Positions 34,849 to 47,755 of a DNA stretch of 64,000 bases are shown in pieces. The notes below the pieces were generated by a model. It saw only the letters and a list, made by a program, of their open reading frames with translations, made no database searches and was not told the DNA's origin. The position numbers and the translations under genes were made by a program. The stretch spans positions 6,692,520-6,756,519 of the forward strand of contig NC_054389.1 in NCBI RefSeq assembly GCF_001625195.1. The letters run 5' to 3'. Origin of the DNA: Drechmeria coniospora. Taxonomy: Eukaryota > Ascomycota > Sordariomycetes > Hypocreales > Ophiocordycipitaceae. Positions within the stretch are counted from its first letter, which is position 1. Every line of letters begins with the position of its first letter.

Positions 34849-37800
34849 ATGCCGCCCGAGCGGCACTATTACGCGAATAGTGGCCGGCCCCCCGCCGTCG
34901 GCCCCGTGGCCTCCCGAGAGAGGGTCACGCCCGGGACACCCTCCCGCAAGGAGAGGCAGCGGGAGAGCTCGGCGGTCCAGGATCCAAGCCTGAAGGACTA
35001 CGTACGTCCCCGCCGCGTCTGCTCCCTCGCCGCCATGCCGAGTCCTGCAAGCTGACGACCGACCGTCCAGAGATTGGGCGAATGCCTCGGCAAGGGTGCC
35101 TTTGGGTCCGTATACAAGGCCTTCAACTGGAGCACCGGAGAGGCAGTCGCTGTCAAGCAGATCAAGCTCGCCGATCTCCCCAAGAGCGAGCTGCGGATGA
35201 TCGAGGTGACCTCGCGCCCGACGGCCATTCGATGAATGGACTTGGCAGGCTGACAAGCTTTCTCAGAGCGAAATCGATCTCCTCAAGAATCTTTTCGTGA
35301 GTCTCGATCCTCCTTGCCTCGGCAGCCCTGCTCTCGGCGACTGATGACGGCCGCTCGCGACCAGCACGACAATATTGTCAAGTACATTGGCTTTGTCAAG
35401 TCGACAGATTGCCTCAACATCATCCTAGAGTACGATGCTTCGGCCGCTACTTTCTCGCCCTCGACCGGCGGCTGATTGCTTGCCTACAGATACTGCGAAA
35501 ATGGCTCCCTTCACTCCATCATCAAGGCCTACGGCAAGTTCCCCGAGAACCTGGTCGGCGTCTACATGACCCAAGTTCTCCAGGGTCTTCAGTATCTTCA
35601 CGATCAGGGCGTCATCCACCGTGACATCAAAGGTGCCAACATCCTCACCACCAAGGACGGCACCGTCAAGCTCGCCGACTTTGGCGTCTCCACGAGCACT
35701 CTGGCCAGCGGCCAGGACAAAGAAGCTCAAGTCGTCGGCACGCCCTACTGGATGGCTCCCGAGATCATCCAGCTCTCCGGTGCCAGTTCAGCCTCCGACA
35801 TATGGAGCGTCGGCTGCACCGTCATCGAGCTCCTGCAAGGGAAACCGCCGTACCATAACCTGGCAGCCATGCCTGCCTTGTTCGCCATCGTCAACGATGA
35901 TCACCCTCCCCTGCCCGAGGGCATATCCGCCGTGCGTCGACCCCCTGCTCCGTTCGCACAATGGCCGCTAACCGTGGCGCAGGCCGCGCGGGACTTTCTC
36001 ATGCAGTGTTTTCAGAAAGATCCCAATCTGCGCGTTTCGGCTCGAAAACTCTTGCGGCATGCCTGGATCGCTGGCTGTCGACGAGCCGTCGCCCCCGTCT
36101 CCAAGGCGCCCGCCAACTTCAACCAAGCGGTCGAGGAAGTGAAGCAGTGGAACAGGGCCCTCAACTCTTCCGAGTCGCATCATCGCACCTCGACCGGCTC
36201 CGAAGTTGCAGCCCCCTCTCGCTTCTCCGGTGCGACCCCTGCCAAGGGGCCGTTGAATCTCGCCAAGCCGAGACCAGGAGCGCTCGCTTTCAAGTCGCCC
36301 GAGCTAGCCGGTACATTCTGCCAGATCCCCCCCCCCCCCCCCGGTGGGGTGTAGTAGGTCAACTGACCATGAGTCCAGACGATGATAACTGGGATGATGA
36401 CTTTGCCACGGCAATCTCGCCCAGCGCCTTGCAGCTCCCCCACCACAAACCGCAAGACAACTTTGGCGGTCTCCTGTCGAGCGACAAGCTCAAGGCCTTT
36501 GCGTCCTTGGGCGATGGTCGAACCGACAGCAGCAATTACGACGACGACTTTGAGGGTGAGCTGCTGACCATCAAAGGACCCATCGGCCGGTCCCGCGACA
36601 GCGACTCCCAAGATCGCACCATCCGGCCCATATCCAGGAAACGAGCGTCCGTGGCAAAGTCCGGTGGGGGGTCCAAGTCGCACCACCGTGCCAAGTCGAG
36701 TTCTGGACTGTTGGGATCGGCATCCGCTTCTGCCCTGGCTGGACCGAGGCCACCGTCGTATCCTTCCTTGGGATCCAAGTTCGCGCTGCCCCTGCCGCTC
36801 GAAGCGTCATATCGCGACCAGAGCATCGACGATTACTCGGACCTGTTCCTCGGAAACGACAGCGACTTTGATCGCAAGTTCAACCAGGAGGTCAAAAAGG
36901 TACATTCTCCCATCCCCGTTCATTTTCTGGCAACCCTTGTCGTTGACAGCGGTTTAGACTGGCCGGGTCACCGATGCTCCCCAGCTCTTTCATCCATCCG
37001 ATCTCACCACCCTCCCGAGATCCATGCAGGCGCCCGATGGTAACTTGAAAAAGAAGCCACAGTCGAGGCCGACCGTTCTTCCGGACCGTCCGATGCGGAG
37101 GACTCGTTCGTCTGTCGAGATTCAAAAGTTTGCCGAAGACGACGAGGAAGACTTCTCCGACGTCTTCGGAGCCGGCGAGTTCAACGGCGAAAGGGAAGAG
37201 AGTGAGGGTGGATCCGAAGACGGTGGGCTCATGCTCATGTCCAAGATGTCCACCAATTCGTGGCTGGCAGACGACGAAGACGAGTTTGACCCCTTTGCCT
37301 CGATGGACCCGGGCTGGGATGAGATGGACCTCGAGGCCAATATTGCTAGGGACAGGCACGCTCGACTAGCAGAGCGCGTCGAGGCCTTGGTTGGGTCGCT
37401 GAAGACGACCGAGGGCGAGGATATGCTCTCGGAGCTCTCGGAGGATCTGGCAAGTTCCCGCCAGGTTCCATTTTCGGTGAAACTTTCAACTAACCTGTCT
37501 GCCCCTTGCATTAGCTTGCGCTTCTCTGGGAGAATAACGAGGCCAAGACGCTCATCATCAGCGCCCACGGCTTGTTGCCCATCCTGGAGATCTTGGAGCC
37601 GTGCACCGTCAAGAGCCGGCAGTACACGATACTGCAGCTTCTCAAGGTCGTCAACGCCATCATCCTCGACGACGTGGAAATTCAGGAAAACCTCTGCTTC
37701 GTTGGCGGCATTCCCATCATCACCAAGTTTGCCGCGCGGCAGTACTCGGACGAGATCCGGCTCGAGGCTGCCGCCTTTGTTCGCCAGATGTACCAGACGT

Positions 37801-39632
37801 CAACCCTAACGCTCCAGATGTTTGTATCGGCCGGTGGCTTGAACAATCTAGTCGAATTTTTGGATGAGGACTACGACACCGCTAGGGACCTGGTCTTGAT
37901 TGGCGTCAACGGCATCTGGAATGTCTTTGAGCTGCAGGGACCGACCCCAAAGAACGACTTTTGCAGGATATTCTCGAGGAGCAAGATCCTCTATCCGCTG
38001 GCCCTGGTCCTGCACCGAGTCCTGGATGAGGAGGGCGAGGACGAGCTGAGCGAGCTCATTGAAGGGCGCATCGTCAACATCTTCTACCTTTTCAGCCAGG
38101 CTGAGAACTACGTCAAGGAGGTCGTGGCTGATCGCCAGGTGCTCAAGAGCGTGCTCAAAGACCTGCGGCGAATGACACCAGTGCACCAGATCACCATGCT
38201 CAAATTCATCAAAAACCTGTCGATGCTGTCAACGACTATCGAATCGCTTCACTCCGCTGACGCCATCGAGTTTCTCATCGACCTTCTCAGTTACAGCATG
38301 AAGAAGGGCCAACAGCACTTTCGCGACATTTCCAACCAGGTTCTCAACACCTTGTTCAACCTGTGCCGTCTCAGCAAGGAGCGACAGGAAGATGCCGCCG
38401 TCGGAGGCATCATCCCGCTGCTGCTGAAGATTATGACGACGGACCGGCCACCCAAAGAGTTTGCCCTGCCCATCCTCTGCGACATGGCGCACTCGGGCTC
38501 CAAGGGCCGGCGGTATCTGTGGCAGAATAAGGGACTTCACTTTTACGTTTCGCTGCTGACGGACCAGTACTGGCAGGTCACCGCGCTGGATGCCATCCTG
38601 GTCTGGTTGCAGGAGGAGACGGCCAACGTGGAGAGCCATCTGGTGGATGGAAACTTCACCGAGGCCATTGTCAGCTGCTTCAGCACGAGCCGGCTGAACG
38701 CATTCGACTCTAACCTGATTGAGCCGCTGTTGAAACTGCTCCGCCTGTGCCCCTCGGTCGCCGCCTCGCTGGCCAAGGCGGAGATGTTTGGCGGCATCGC
38801 TCAGCGACTGGGGCACAAGAAGGCCGTCGTGCGCCTGAACCTGCTGAGGCTCATCCGCACCATCATGGACGCTTGCGAATCCGGCCTGGGTAGTGGTGAT
38901 GACTCGCAGGCCATGAGCCTCCAGGTACGCATGCTGATGAACTCGATCCAGACATTGGCCGAGACGGATTCGGCCGTGCTGGTGCGGAACCTCGCAGCAG
39001 AGCTACTGCGGTGCCATATCGCGGGCGACTTGAGCACTGGTCACATGATGCGCCACGACGGGTCGGTCACGCAGGTCAACTCGGCCTCGGTCTCGTCCTC
39101 GTCGCGGCAATCTGTAGCTCGCCGGAACACAAACTATAGCACGCCACCCAGCTTGCAGTCCTCCGTGTCCTTGCCGCAGACGCCGACGAGCCGGAGCAGG
39201 CAGAGTCACGCCATCGGCCACGCATACATCGAAGTGGCCGCGAGCCCGCGACGTATAGCAGCCCTCGAACGGGAGAACATCAAGTACAGACCGCACAGCA
39301 AGGACGGGCCGACGGGGATACCTCGACGCGTGAGTGGAGGAGACTCGGGCACCGTTGGCCCCGGAAGCAGCATCGTCACATCCACCAGTGGTGCCAAGAG
39401 CCGCCTCCCGCGCACGTCGCTCACCCCGATGGCTGTCATTCCCTCCAGCCGGCCCCCAGGATCCAGCGCACGGGGCGACACTATGCCACCGCTGCTCACA
39501 GCTGGCGAGGTCAACGCCAAGAAGCAAAACGGCGCTGGCGGCCGGAATAGGGGCCGCGAAGGCATAGGTGCCTCAACGGCATCATGGGTTCGGCAGCGTC
39601 GTCGGGACCAAAATGCTGCACCGGGAAAATGA
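34849..39632 (+). CDS. sepH: Septation initiation kinase SepH/Cdc7 (MAP3K-like)
   Basis: Serine/threonine kinase of the septation initiation network, which triggers septum formation from the spindle pole body. Nine exons: 34849-35001, 35071-35205, 35267-35296, 35365-35429, 35490-35931, 35983-36310, 36379-36899, 37030-37449 and 37515-39632, all in phase, about 1403 residues. The kinase domain starts near residue 52: P-loop GKGAFGSV (58-65), Lys80, HRDIKGAN (171-178), DFG (191-193) and GTPYWMAPE (211-219). After an acidic low-complexity linker, exon 9 encodes long alpha-helical repeats ([20 protein letters not shown] onward) typical of the Cdc7/SepH C-terminal half. The Ser-rich tail is basic. 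The intron 37450-37514 begins with GCAAGT, a GC-AG intron; reading through would break the repeat. A C-run lies in the intron at 36311-36378. Confidence 0.93.
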
Positions 39633-40727
39633 ACTCGTCCTCTCCGGTCTCCACGGAAGTTGAACCGGCCTGCCCGTTCGACCATGTATGTACATTATCT
39701 GCATTATTCGCGCCTGTGACCAAGTCGAGGAAACCTCTCTCGAACGAGGCAGTCTGGAAAGCAAAATTGTGCTCGCGGGGGCTGGAAGTTGACTGGATTC
39801 TTTGTGCTCTACGCTCACATATGGAATAACGAACAGGTGTGCTATTCGGGAGGGAAATGGATGCGTATAAGAACGAGGCTAGGTTGGTGGCCGTGAAAGG
39901 GGCCAATACGTAGCGATGGAAACAGACAGTACGCACTAAACTAAACAAACGGCTGAGCACATGGGAAGGGTTTGCCCGCGACATTGCTTGTTTAGGTGCT
40001 TAATATATTGGCGGGAGAGCATTGTGACACCATGGCACTCTTGACAACGCACGGAATTGGGTTTCAGTCTGTGGCTTCAGTCTGTATTCTGCTATGTCCC
40101 AACTATCGCTGCGCACATCCATCCGATCTCCCTCGCGAGTCCAGGCGATGCATGCCAAGGGCAAAGACACTTGAAAAGCGAAAACGAGAGGGAAAGACGA
40201 GTCCACATGCACACACAAGCCAGGCAAAACGCGTTCCACCATGTCTGCGGAACCAGGCCTCCCACTTGGAGAGACGGCAGACTCCCCACATCTCCCGCCA
40301 GGCCATCGACGGCTCTGAACAACCCCATGCCGGTTGGTGTGGACAAGCCACATCCCTATTTCTCCGACTGCCCCTAATGCGCTCGTCCCCTCCCCAATTG
40401 AAAAAGGTGTTGCCGGGACATGCCCGGTCGTATTTCATGGCGTAAAAATTAGAGTCCACATAAGTAAAGACTGAGAAGCGAAGTAGAGAGGCCTTGAGGA
40501 TTCAATAACATCTTGCGACATCGGCCTGGTCCGGAGGCGGTCCGGCGAGGCCTCTGCGAGGTCCTCGACGATGGGCAGACGAAACCCGATGCCGCAGATG
40601 TGAGATGGCAACTGTGTCGAGAAATGCAAATCACCTGCCCGAGCAATCACGTTCAGGAGTCCGGGCGCGTAAAGTCGTAAAAGGATGAGAAATCGGAAGG
40701 AATTCCAGTCGAGAAGGGCGATCCGTC
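39633..40727. other. Shared 3' region of two convergent genes
   Basis: Flanking DNA of sepH and the glutamine-rich gene. Overlapping frames at 40000-40450 on both strands have no recognisable domain. I see no gene. Confidence 0.55.
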
Positions 40728-41585
40728 TTACGCCATGGGCACTGCCTTGCGCTTCTCCATGCTCGTCAGCACCAGCCTCGAAGGCTTGCGGTTACCGTCC
40801 GATTCCTGTGCTTTGAATGCTCGCAGAGCACCCTTCTTGAACACGTCAGCGAAGGATCCGCCATCCGACTCGGAAGCCGGGGCTCCACCGCCGTTGCTGG
40901 CGCCGTCGTCGCCGGCACGAGCCGTAGAGCGAGAGCTGGGTCGATCGGAACCGATGGCGCCCCAGCCACCCCTGGCAAAAGCACGAGAGCTGGCATACTC
41001 CGACTCGCCAACCAAGCTTCCCGAGCCGCTACGGCCAGACTCGGATTCGTTGTCGGTAATGGGGGTCGAGGATTCCTCGGCCGACTCGGACACCGGGCTA
41101 ATGGTACCAGGGGAGCTGGTGGTGCCCTTTCGACGCTCCAGGCCCGCCCGCACAAGGTTGTGCACCGCAGATCGTCGGGTGCGAGTGGCGAAGTTCTTGC
41201 TACCTTCGTGCTTGGAAGTGGGCTTCGCCCTCAGCTCATCAAGCGAAGGCGGGCCTCGGGGTTGTCGAACGGGGTGCTCTCCCGCACGGGCTTGGCCGGG
41301 GCCGTATCCTCCGGTCATCGGTGTCAAGGGAAACGAAGTGGTCTTGGGCCCGGCCGACATGGGAGGGTCGGCAAAGGCCCCGGCAGCAGCGGGCAAGCCG
41401 CTCGCGAGCGCCAGAGAGGAGGACTTCTTGTGGCCGCGGCGGAAAGCATTGGCCGATGGAGGCGGCAGGGGGGTCACGTCTGACGGAGAATCAAAGCGCT
41501 TCGGAGGCGATGCGCTTCGGAACGGCGCTTGGTGTTCCGGCGGTGGCGATACCTGAAGTCGCGGGGTACCGGGCTGCTGCTGACG

Positions 41586-41630
<45 letters not shown>

Positions 41631-42467
41631 AAACCCATGGAAACCAGGCGTCATGGGCGGCTGCTCGGCATAGGGGGAACCCATCTGATTCGCGGTCGCG
41701 TCAATGTAATACTGGCCCGTGGCGGGGTTGTAGTAGACCTGCTGGCCCTGTCCCATGGCAGCTTGGACGCCGAGCTGCTGCTGCATGTTCCGGAGCTGTT
41801 GCTGCTGCTCGTAGATGGCAAGCTGCTGCTGGGTGAGGTGCGGGTTGTTGAGGTTGAGCTGCTAAAACTGCTGGGCAGCAGCCTGGACGGTCATGAGCTG
41901 CTGCTGAAGACGCTGCTGCTGCTGGGCGAGGTACAAATTGGTGGCAACCAGCTGCGCGTACAGGTTGGGGTCCATGTGCTCCTGGGACTGCTCGTCGAGA
42001 GGAATTTCCGGGGGCGCAAGAACCTGATCAACCGTGTACTGCTGTTGGCGGTGCTGCCCCACCATGCCCCGGTGACCGCCCTGCTGAGCGCCGTACTGAG
42101 GAAAGGCCGTCTTGGGGCCATTGAGGGCATTGTTGTCCTGGGCGTAACCGTGGACGTTGCCGGCCATGCTGTTCCTAGCATAGTGTTGGGCGGAGACGTC
42201 GGCCGAAGGCGACATAGGACCGAACGAGGCAGCTGTGGCAGACTTGGGCGCAGTCCTCAGCCCTGCAAGCAGGTGGGATCGGCTGGTGCGAGGGGTGGGA
42301 AGGCCACCGTCCTTGACGTTGGGGGCTCCCTGCTTGATGGCATCAAACGAGAGGGGTTTGATATTTTGGCTGCCGCGACGGGAAGCCAGACCTCCGGAGG
42401 GAATGGCCAGCCCGTTGGGTGGAGGAAAGTTATTGAAGGACATCTGAGCGAGACCGCCTGCGTCCAT
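40728..42467 (-). CDS. Glutamine-rich conserved fungal protein interrupted by one TAG codon
   Basis: The minus-strand frame runs from ATG at 42467 to a stop at 40728 (580 codons) with a single in-frame TAG at 41864-41862. Sequence on both sides is of one kind: LYLAQQQQRLQQQLMTVQAA before it and QLNLNNPHLTQQQLAIYEQQ after it. Later come YYNPATGQYYID, a run of 14 glutamines (41588-41629) and a conserved-looking basic block SKNFATRTRRSAVHNLVRAG followed by LERRKG. Near the end are SGRSGSGSLVGESE and SRLVLTSMEKRK. The N-terminus has MSFNNFPPPNGL and NSMAGNVHGYAQDNNALNGP. I recognise the family as conserved in filamentous ascomycetes but know no function. The TAG may be a real nonsense change, readthrough, or a sequence error. 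An intron ending at TTTTAG lacks a plausible donor. Confidence 0.72.
41588..41631 (-). repeat. CAG/CTG trinucleotide tract coding polyglutamine
   Basis: About 14 CTG units on the plus strand (CAG in the coding sense) lie within the glutamine-rich gene. Such tracts are length-variable by replication slippage. Confidence 0.9.
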
Positions 42468-43900
42468 GCTCAGAAGTCGGACAACACGATGAGGCGAATG
42501 GTGATTTGGCGATGGGTGGTGCGAAGGCGAGCCTTCGGTGGGCGTGTATTAACAATGAGGGTGGTGCGGTTTCGATGCGATGGAGTAATAAGAGCCGACG
42601 AAGGGAACAACGTTGACCGGGTCGGGCGACGTAAGAATGCGTGAATGATTCTGATCCGAGTCGAACAAAGATAGATTCGGACGGTATGAGGCTTGGCGGA
42701 CGAGCCGAGTGAAAAAGTGGAACGCCTTTTCAGAACAGCCAAAAAGAAGAGTGGGAAATCCAAGAAAGGTGTAGAGTAGTGTTTTTTTTTGGACCGGAAG
42801 AGAAGGAAATCCCTATGCGGCGTTCAAAAGCGGTCGAGGAGACGACCAGGAGGCCAGCGGCGGGACTGTCGAGGAATCAGGCGTCGAGGGCGCCGTGCGG
42901 TGAATTATGCAGGGGACGGGATCGAGGTGTGGTCAAGGAAGCAGCGACGAAAAACCGAACTGACGGACTATTACAGCGATGCAGGTCGACCGGTCGAGGG
43001 TTCGAGTCACCTGATGGGGCTCAAGAATGATACGCGATGGATTGGTGGAAAAAGGAGGAGGCTTGGTCGGGGACGCGTATCGAGGAAGAGAGTGGTGAGA
43101 GCAGGTGAATTGTAGATGGAACCTGCCCGAGACGGATGATGCCTTGTGCGAAAAAGGGTGATTATGTGAAGATTATGAAGATGATGCGGCGTCGACGAAA
43201 AAGCCTCTTGATGTCAGGTCGAGACGTCAGGTGCTCCTGGGGGGGCTCCGGTTCTTTGGCGGGCGAAATTGTTCAGAAAGTGGGTGGACGAGGCAGATGC
43301 TCGAGAAAGGAAAGAGTGGCTGGAGAAAGTAAGTGCAGTCGACCAAAGGTGATATCGCTGATGCGGTTTCGCCTTCCAGGATATCTTGATTTCCCTTGCA
43401 GTCGAGGATGCTTGTGCGTGTTTGGATTCCTGCAGCGTAGCGGGAGAAGCCAAACGTCTCGTGGCGACGTGTAGGGTTGCACGGCACGCGCGTGGCAACG
43501 ACAACGATGGTGACGAACGACTCGCGCAGCAGAAGAGAAAACCGGGAGGAGGAGGAGGAGGAGAGGCGGAGGGGGGTAGTGGAGGGAAGAGAGAGGGAGG
43601 CGGTGTGGCGATGGCGATGTACAAGAAGGAGAGAGGAGAGGAGGAGAGGCGGGAGGCGGGAGGCGGTCGATGGGAGGAGGATGTGGTGGTGGGTGGGCGG
43701 TGGAGGAGTGGAGGCGAAGAAGGAAAAGCCGCAGGCGCCAAGGAGCGTCGGTCGTGGGCACAGGCTGGTTGGCCCTGGAGCCCTAGCGACCTTGGAGCGT
43801 GCGCTGCGAAGCAAGTGCTTGGTTGAGCAAGTGCTGCACCTGGCGAGCAAGTACAGTACATTAGGTGCGGGTAGGCCCATGTACAGGGTACTGCAAAACA
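42468..43900. other. Upstream region of the glutamine-rich gene
   Basis: On the minus (sense) strand this is a long CT-rich region; the plus strand shows purine tracts at 43545-43690 (GGAGGAGGAGG-type). Such tracts are common in promoters and long 5' leaders of regulatory genes in filamentous fungi. The apparent open frames (43214-44017 minus and others) are low-complexity shadows. Confidence 0.5.
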
Positions 43901-46900
43901 CCACCACCAGGCAGGGACTCGCCACGCAACCACCTTGCCTACCTTGGTACCTCGCACCTCGGGACGGCCCAGGACAAGTACCGATACGAGCACGAGGACA
44001 AGCATCGGCGGGAGCATCGCTCACGTCCTACCTAGCACCATCAACAATGACCCCCCAGGTGCCCAACTGAGAAACGGCAGGCAAGCCCCGTACTCGTCAG
44101 CACTGGGCTCGCCGTCGGTGGCAGCGGGCGGGTGTCGACTAGGCTGGGCGACTGGGCAACTGGGGCGACTGGACAACTGAGCAACTGGACAGCTGCCCTC
44201 GGTAGCGCTGTTTTCCGTGGGGCGGCGAGGACATGGAGGCGCTCCGAGGCTGGGTCCACCGTCCAACCAAATGGCGCCGTTAGGGCTGTCCCTGGGAAAG
44301 GCGAGACCGCCGCGGGCGGATCTCCCAATCAGAGCGACGGACGACTGGAGGTGGTGGTAGCGGGTACTCGCCGAGGCTCTCGAATCGGCGCGGTCGGACG
44401 GGGGAGTCGGTGCCGCGGACATGTAGCCGGTACCTGGCTCGGGATGGGCGCCACGATTGCGCCAAGAGCACAAAGGCGTGCCCCTGTGGGATGGAGCACG
44501 GCATCACTAAACGGCCCCTGGGCCCCTGGCATGCCGTCGCCGGCGGCGCAGGACAGGTGTCGGGCAGGCCAATCAGGGGTTCGTGGCCACGGAGAGGACG
44601 TGGGAGACGGACGGAGCATGAAGCAGCTAGCGGGCGAGACGTTCCGTGGTTGCCGCTTCATGCGATCTCAAACAGTTCAGGCAGGTCACTTTATGCTTCA
44701 TGCTTCATTCTTGCTCACTTTCCTTTGCCGTCGCCGATAGAGTTTCGACCTCGAACCAGGTTGCCACGGGCTATCGGGGGGTGGGCACAAGGGGCACGTT
44801 TGAAGAAATGGCCACCTTGCGAGAATACTCGCGGTACTTGCATCTGTACTTGCATGGACAGTACTATGTTGTTGAAGCTTGCTCGCGTTGGCCTCGCCCC
44901 CACTAGCATGCAAGTGTGTGGAAGTATTACTGTACAGTACTTACTGTACTTGCAGGTAATAATAGCAACGTGCGAGTACCACCAAGTACAGTACATGACC
45001 AAGCAGGAAGACGGCACATTTGCTAGTACTCCGTAATGCAACACAAGTAATATTTACAGTATATTATTACTGTACTGTAACAAGTCAGAGGGTACGGAGC
45101 ACAAGTACATGTATACAAGTACTGTAGTGCATCGCATCTGAACCGGTCCATTGTTATGACAGGTACTACTCCGTATTTGAGTACTTGCAAGCGCAGCAGC
45201 TACAACTAACTTAGTAATTAGTTGCGGGTATGTGTACAGTACTTACATACAGTACATGTACTTGTGCACGGGAATTGGTGCAGATGGGGGTCGGCGTGTA
45301 TGCACACGGACGAGTAATTACGTGTTTGTGCGTGTGGAAGGACGGACGTGGGTGTACTTTATGTACGGAGTGCTCCGTACGGAGCACATGTAATACCTAC
45401 TTTATGGCCCGTCCGTACTTTTTTTGTTTTTACCATACATGCAAGTACATGTATTTTACACCTTTGTCTGCAAGTTTTCTGCAAGTACGGAGTACGGGCT
45501 TGGTTCGCGGGTGATTTTGATTGTCAGAGGACGCCCTTGAGTAAGTAATTACTTACATGTACAGAGTGCGTGCTAGGTATTGAAGGTGCTAGGCTGTAAC
45601 ATCGGTGGGGCAATGGTCATGGCAGGAAGTGCTGGACAAGCTTATTGTGTTGCTAGTCCTCTGTGCTCCGTACCAAATTGTACGTTGCATACTAACAATT
45701 AATACTGTGCAGACGACGGGTACAGCACAGGAATGTACAGTGCAGCGAGTGTGTGCGATGCCCCGTTGCTGGTGTTGAAAAGGGCTCGTGGCGGCACATG
45801 ACTACGGATCTAGGGATCAAGCTCTGTGCCGGCAGCAGGCGTGCATGTAGAATCATTCCGACCTTGCAGACGTGGCCGCCAACCCTGGCGAAGCGTCACG
45901 GAGTCGAGGCAAAAAAAAAACCCCCGAGAGAAAAAAAGCAAGAGGTGGTTGCCTTCATGTTTCGGCCTACCATGCTAGCGCGGTCCAAGCACCTCCCTGA
46001 ACGGCCCCTGAGTGTCCTCGGTTGCGGTGAGCAGAGGGGTAGGTAGGTAGGCCGTCACGATTGCCGGCGAGGCGTGCAGGTACATGGACGGCAAGTATTA
46101 CGTGTTCATACGCGAGCATATGTGCATGCGTGGCGGCGATGGGCTCGTCCTCTGTACACGCATTGTGCTTGTCGCCGCCGACAATTCGGGCATGAACGTG
46201 AGCTCCACGCCCCGGTGGCTGCAGAGTTCAACGCTGAAACGGCATTGTCGGAGGGGCCTTGTGGAGGACGGTTGGGCGACGGCAGCGGGACGAGCAAGCC
46301 AGGCGCGGGACTGGTTCTCGTTCTCGTATCGTCGCTCGTACTCGTACTCGTACGCGTCGAGTGGACTGGTGCCGGCGAAAAGCAGCGGCCGAGCCATCCA
46401 ACACCTGCCGAGGACAACGACTGGTAGGCGGACGTCCTTCTCGTGGCCGTTCCCCATTGCCGACGAGACCAAGAGAGCGAGACCCGACGCCAGTGGCGAC
46501 CGGCGAGCCATTGTCCCTCGTCGGGCGACACCAAGGCGGCCGACGATGGAGAAATAAACGTCTCCCCCTTGCCGATCTATTGGAAAAAGAAACAGCGGGT
46601 GCTCGGCAGATCCGAACCGGCCGAATCCTGTCCGCCACTGCTGCGAGTGGTTGTGCTCCGTACTCGTACTCGATGCGTGATGGTAGTGTCAGGCTCCTCC
46701 ACTCGTCCGGTTTCTGCCATGGCACGTCCGGCGACCGAATCGTCGACAGTCATTCGCGCACGGATGCTTGCGTGCCTTGATTCGTTTCCTTTTCTCCGGC
46801 TCTGGCTCTTCATGGGCCGTGTTTGACGCTCGTCAGCTGGTCGGCCCCGTGCGAGTTTTGAGCCGTTTGCCGGCGTCCAAGGTGAATTCGAGTACGGCTC

Positions 46901-47711
46901 GTGCCAACAATTGTACGGAGTACACGTACTGTACAGGCGCAATGTCAAGGACTGAGTACAGAAGGCACCAGTGTACTGTAAGTACTGTACAGCACTTGCA
47001 TCGCTCAGGCAGAAGTACTTACGTACATTACCAGGTAACATGTAATTACATAGGTACATGTTCATGTACTCCGTACAGAACGGAGTGGTATTACTGTACT
47101 AATAATTACTTACTTACTCCGTACCTACTGCAGGAACAGTAGCCCCTCGTGAACTATTGGTGCCCCCTATGCCTCAGGCACTCGCCAACGCCACTGGCCA
47201 ACCACGGCAACGATTCGTCGTTTAATCCCCAAGGGGAGGGAGAGGCGAACCAAACAAGGTCTGAAGACATGTGATTGCGTCCTAGGTACCCTACACGGAG
47301 CACGGATACGATAAGTACTGATTTGTAACCTCAACTTCTGACGATGCCTCGGGGTACAAGGAGTTGTACAATAAATGCAGGTACAGTACTTGTAGGTGCA
47401 AGTACGCAATACTGTTGTTGTATTCTCAAGTACAAATACTACAAATACTTGGGTGCAAGTACTGTACAATAGGTGTACTGCAAGTACAAGTGGATTGTGA
47501 ATGGCAATTTCGATAAAATTACTCCGAGCTAAGCAAATGTACACTTTTTAAATCATCATAATACTCCGCACATGACGGGACAATGGAGGCCGAATGTCCG
47601 TACATGTACTCCGTACAAGTAATTACTAGGTAATTACAACGGAGCTGCGCACGTACTTGCCTGTTCTGGGACGAGCTCGAGCTGCTGCTTCCCATTCTGG
47701 ATGCTGCTGTA
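43901..47711. other. Gene-poor spacer
   Basis: 44880-45750 and 46910-47640 are filled with GTAC-centred words. 46080-46800 is GC-richer with several overlapping frames on both strands, none with a recognisable domain. Nothing is supported as a gene. Confidence 0.5.
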
Positions 47712-47755
47712 AGTCGGACCCCCCCAAGATGGGCACCCCCCAAGATGGGCACCCC
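47712..47755 (+). repeat. Left terminal inverted repeat with internal duplication
   Basis: It begins AGTCGGACCCCCCCAAG and contains two copies of CCAAGATGGGCACCCC. It is the exact reverse complement of 49532-49575. Confidence 0.95.

Noticed and set aside
42985..43015. GGTTCGAGTC reminiscent of a tRNA T-loop
   Set aside because: Flanking bases do not form a T-stem, and no acceptor or anticodon arm can be folded around it.
46098..46780. Several 120-170-codon frames on both strands
   Set aside because: All frames are open at once because of GC-rich composition; translations are Arg/Ser/Pro-rich and look like shadows.
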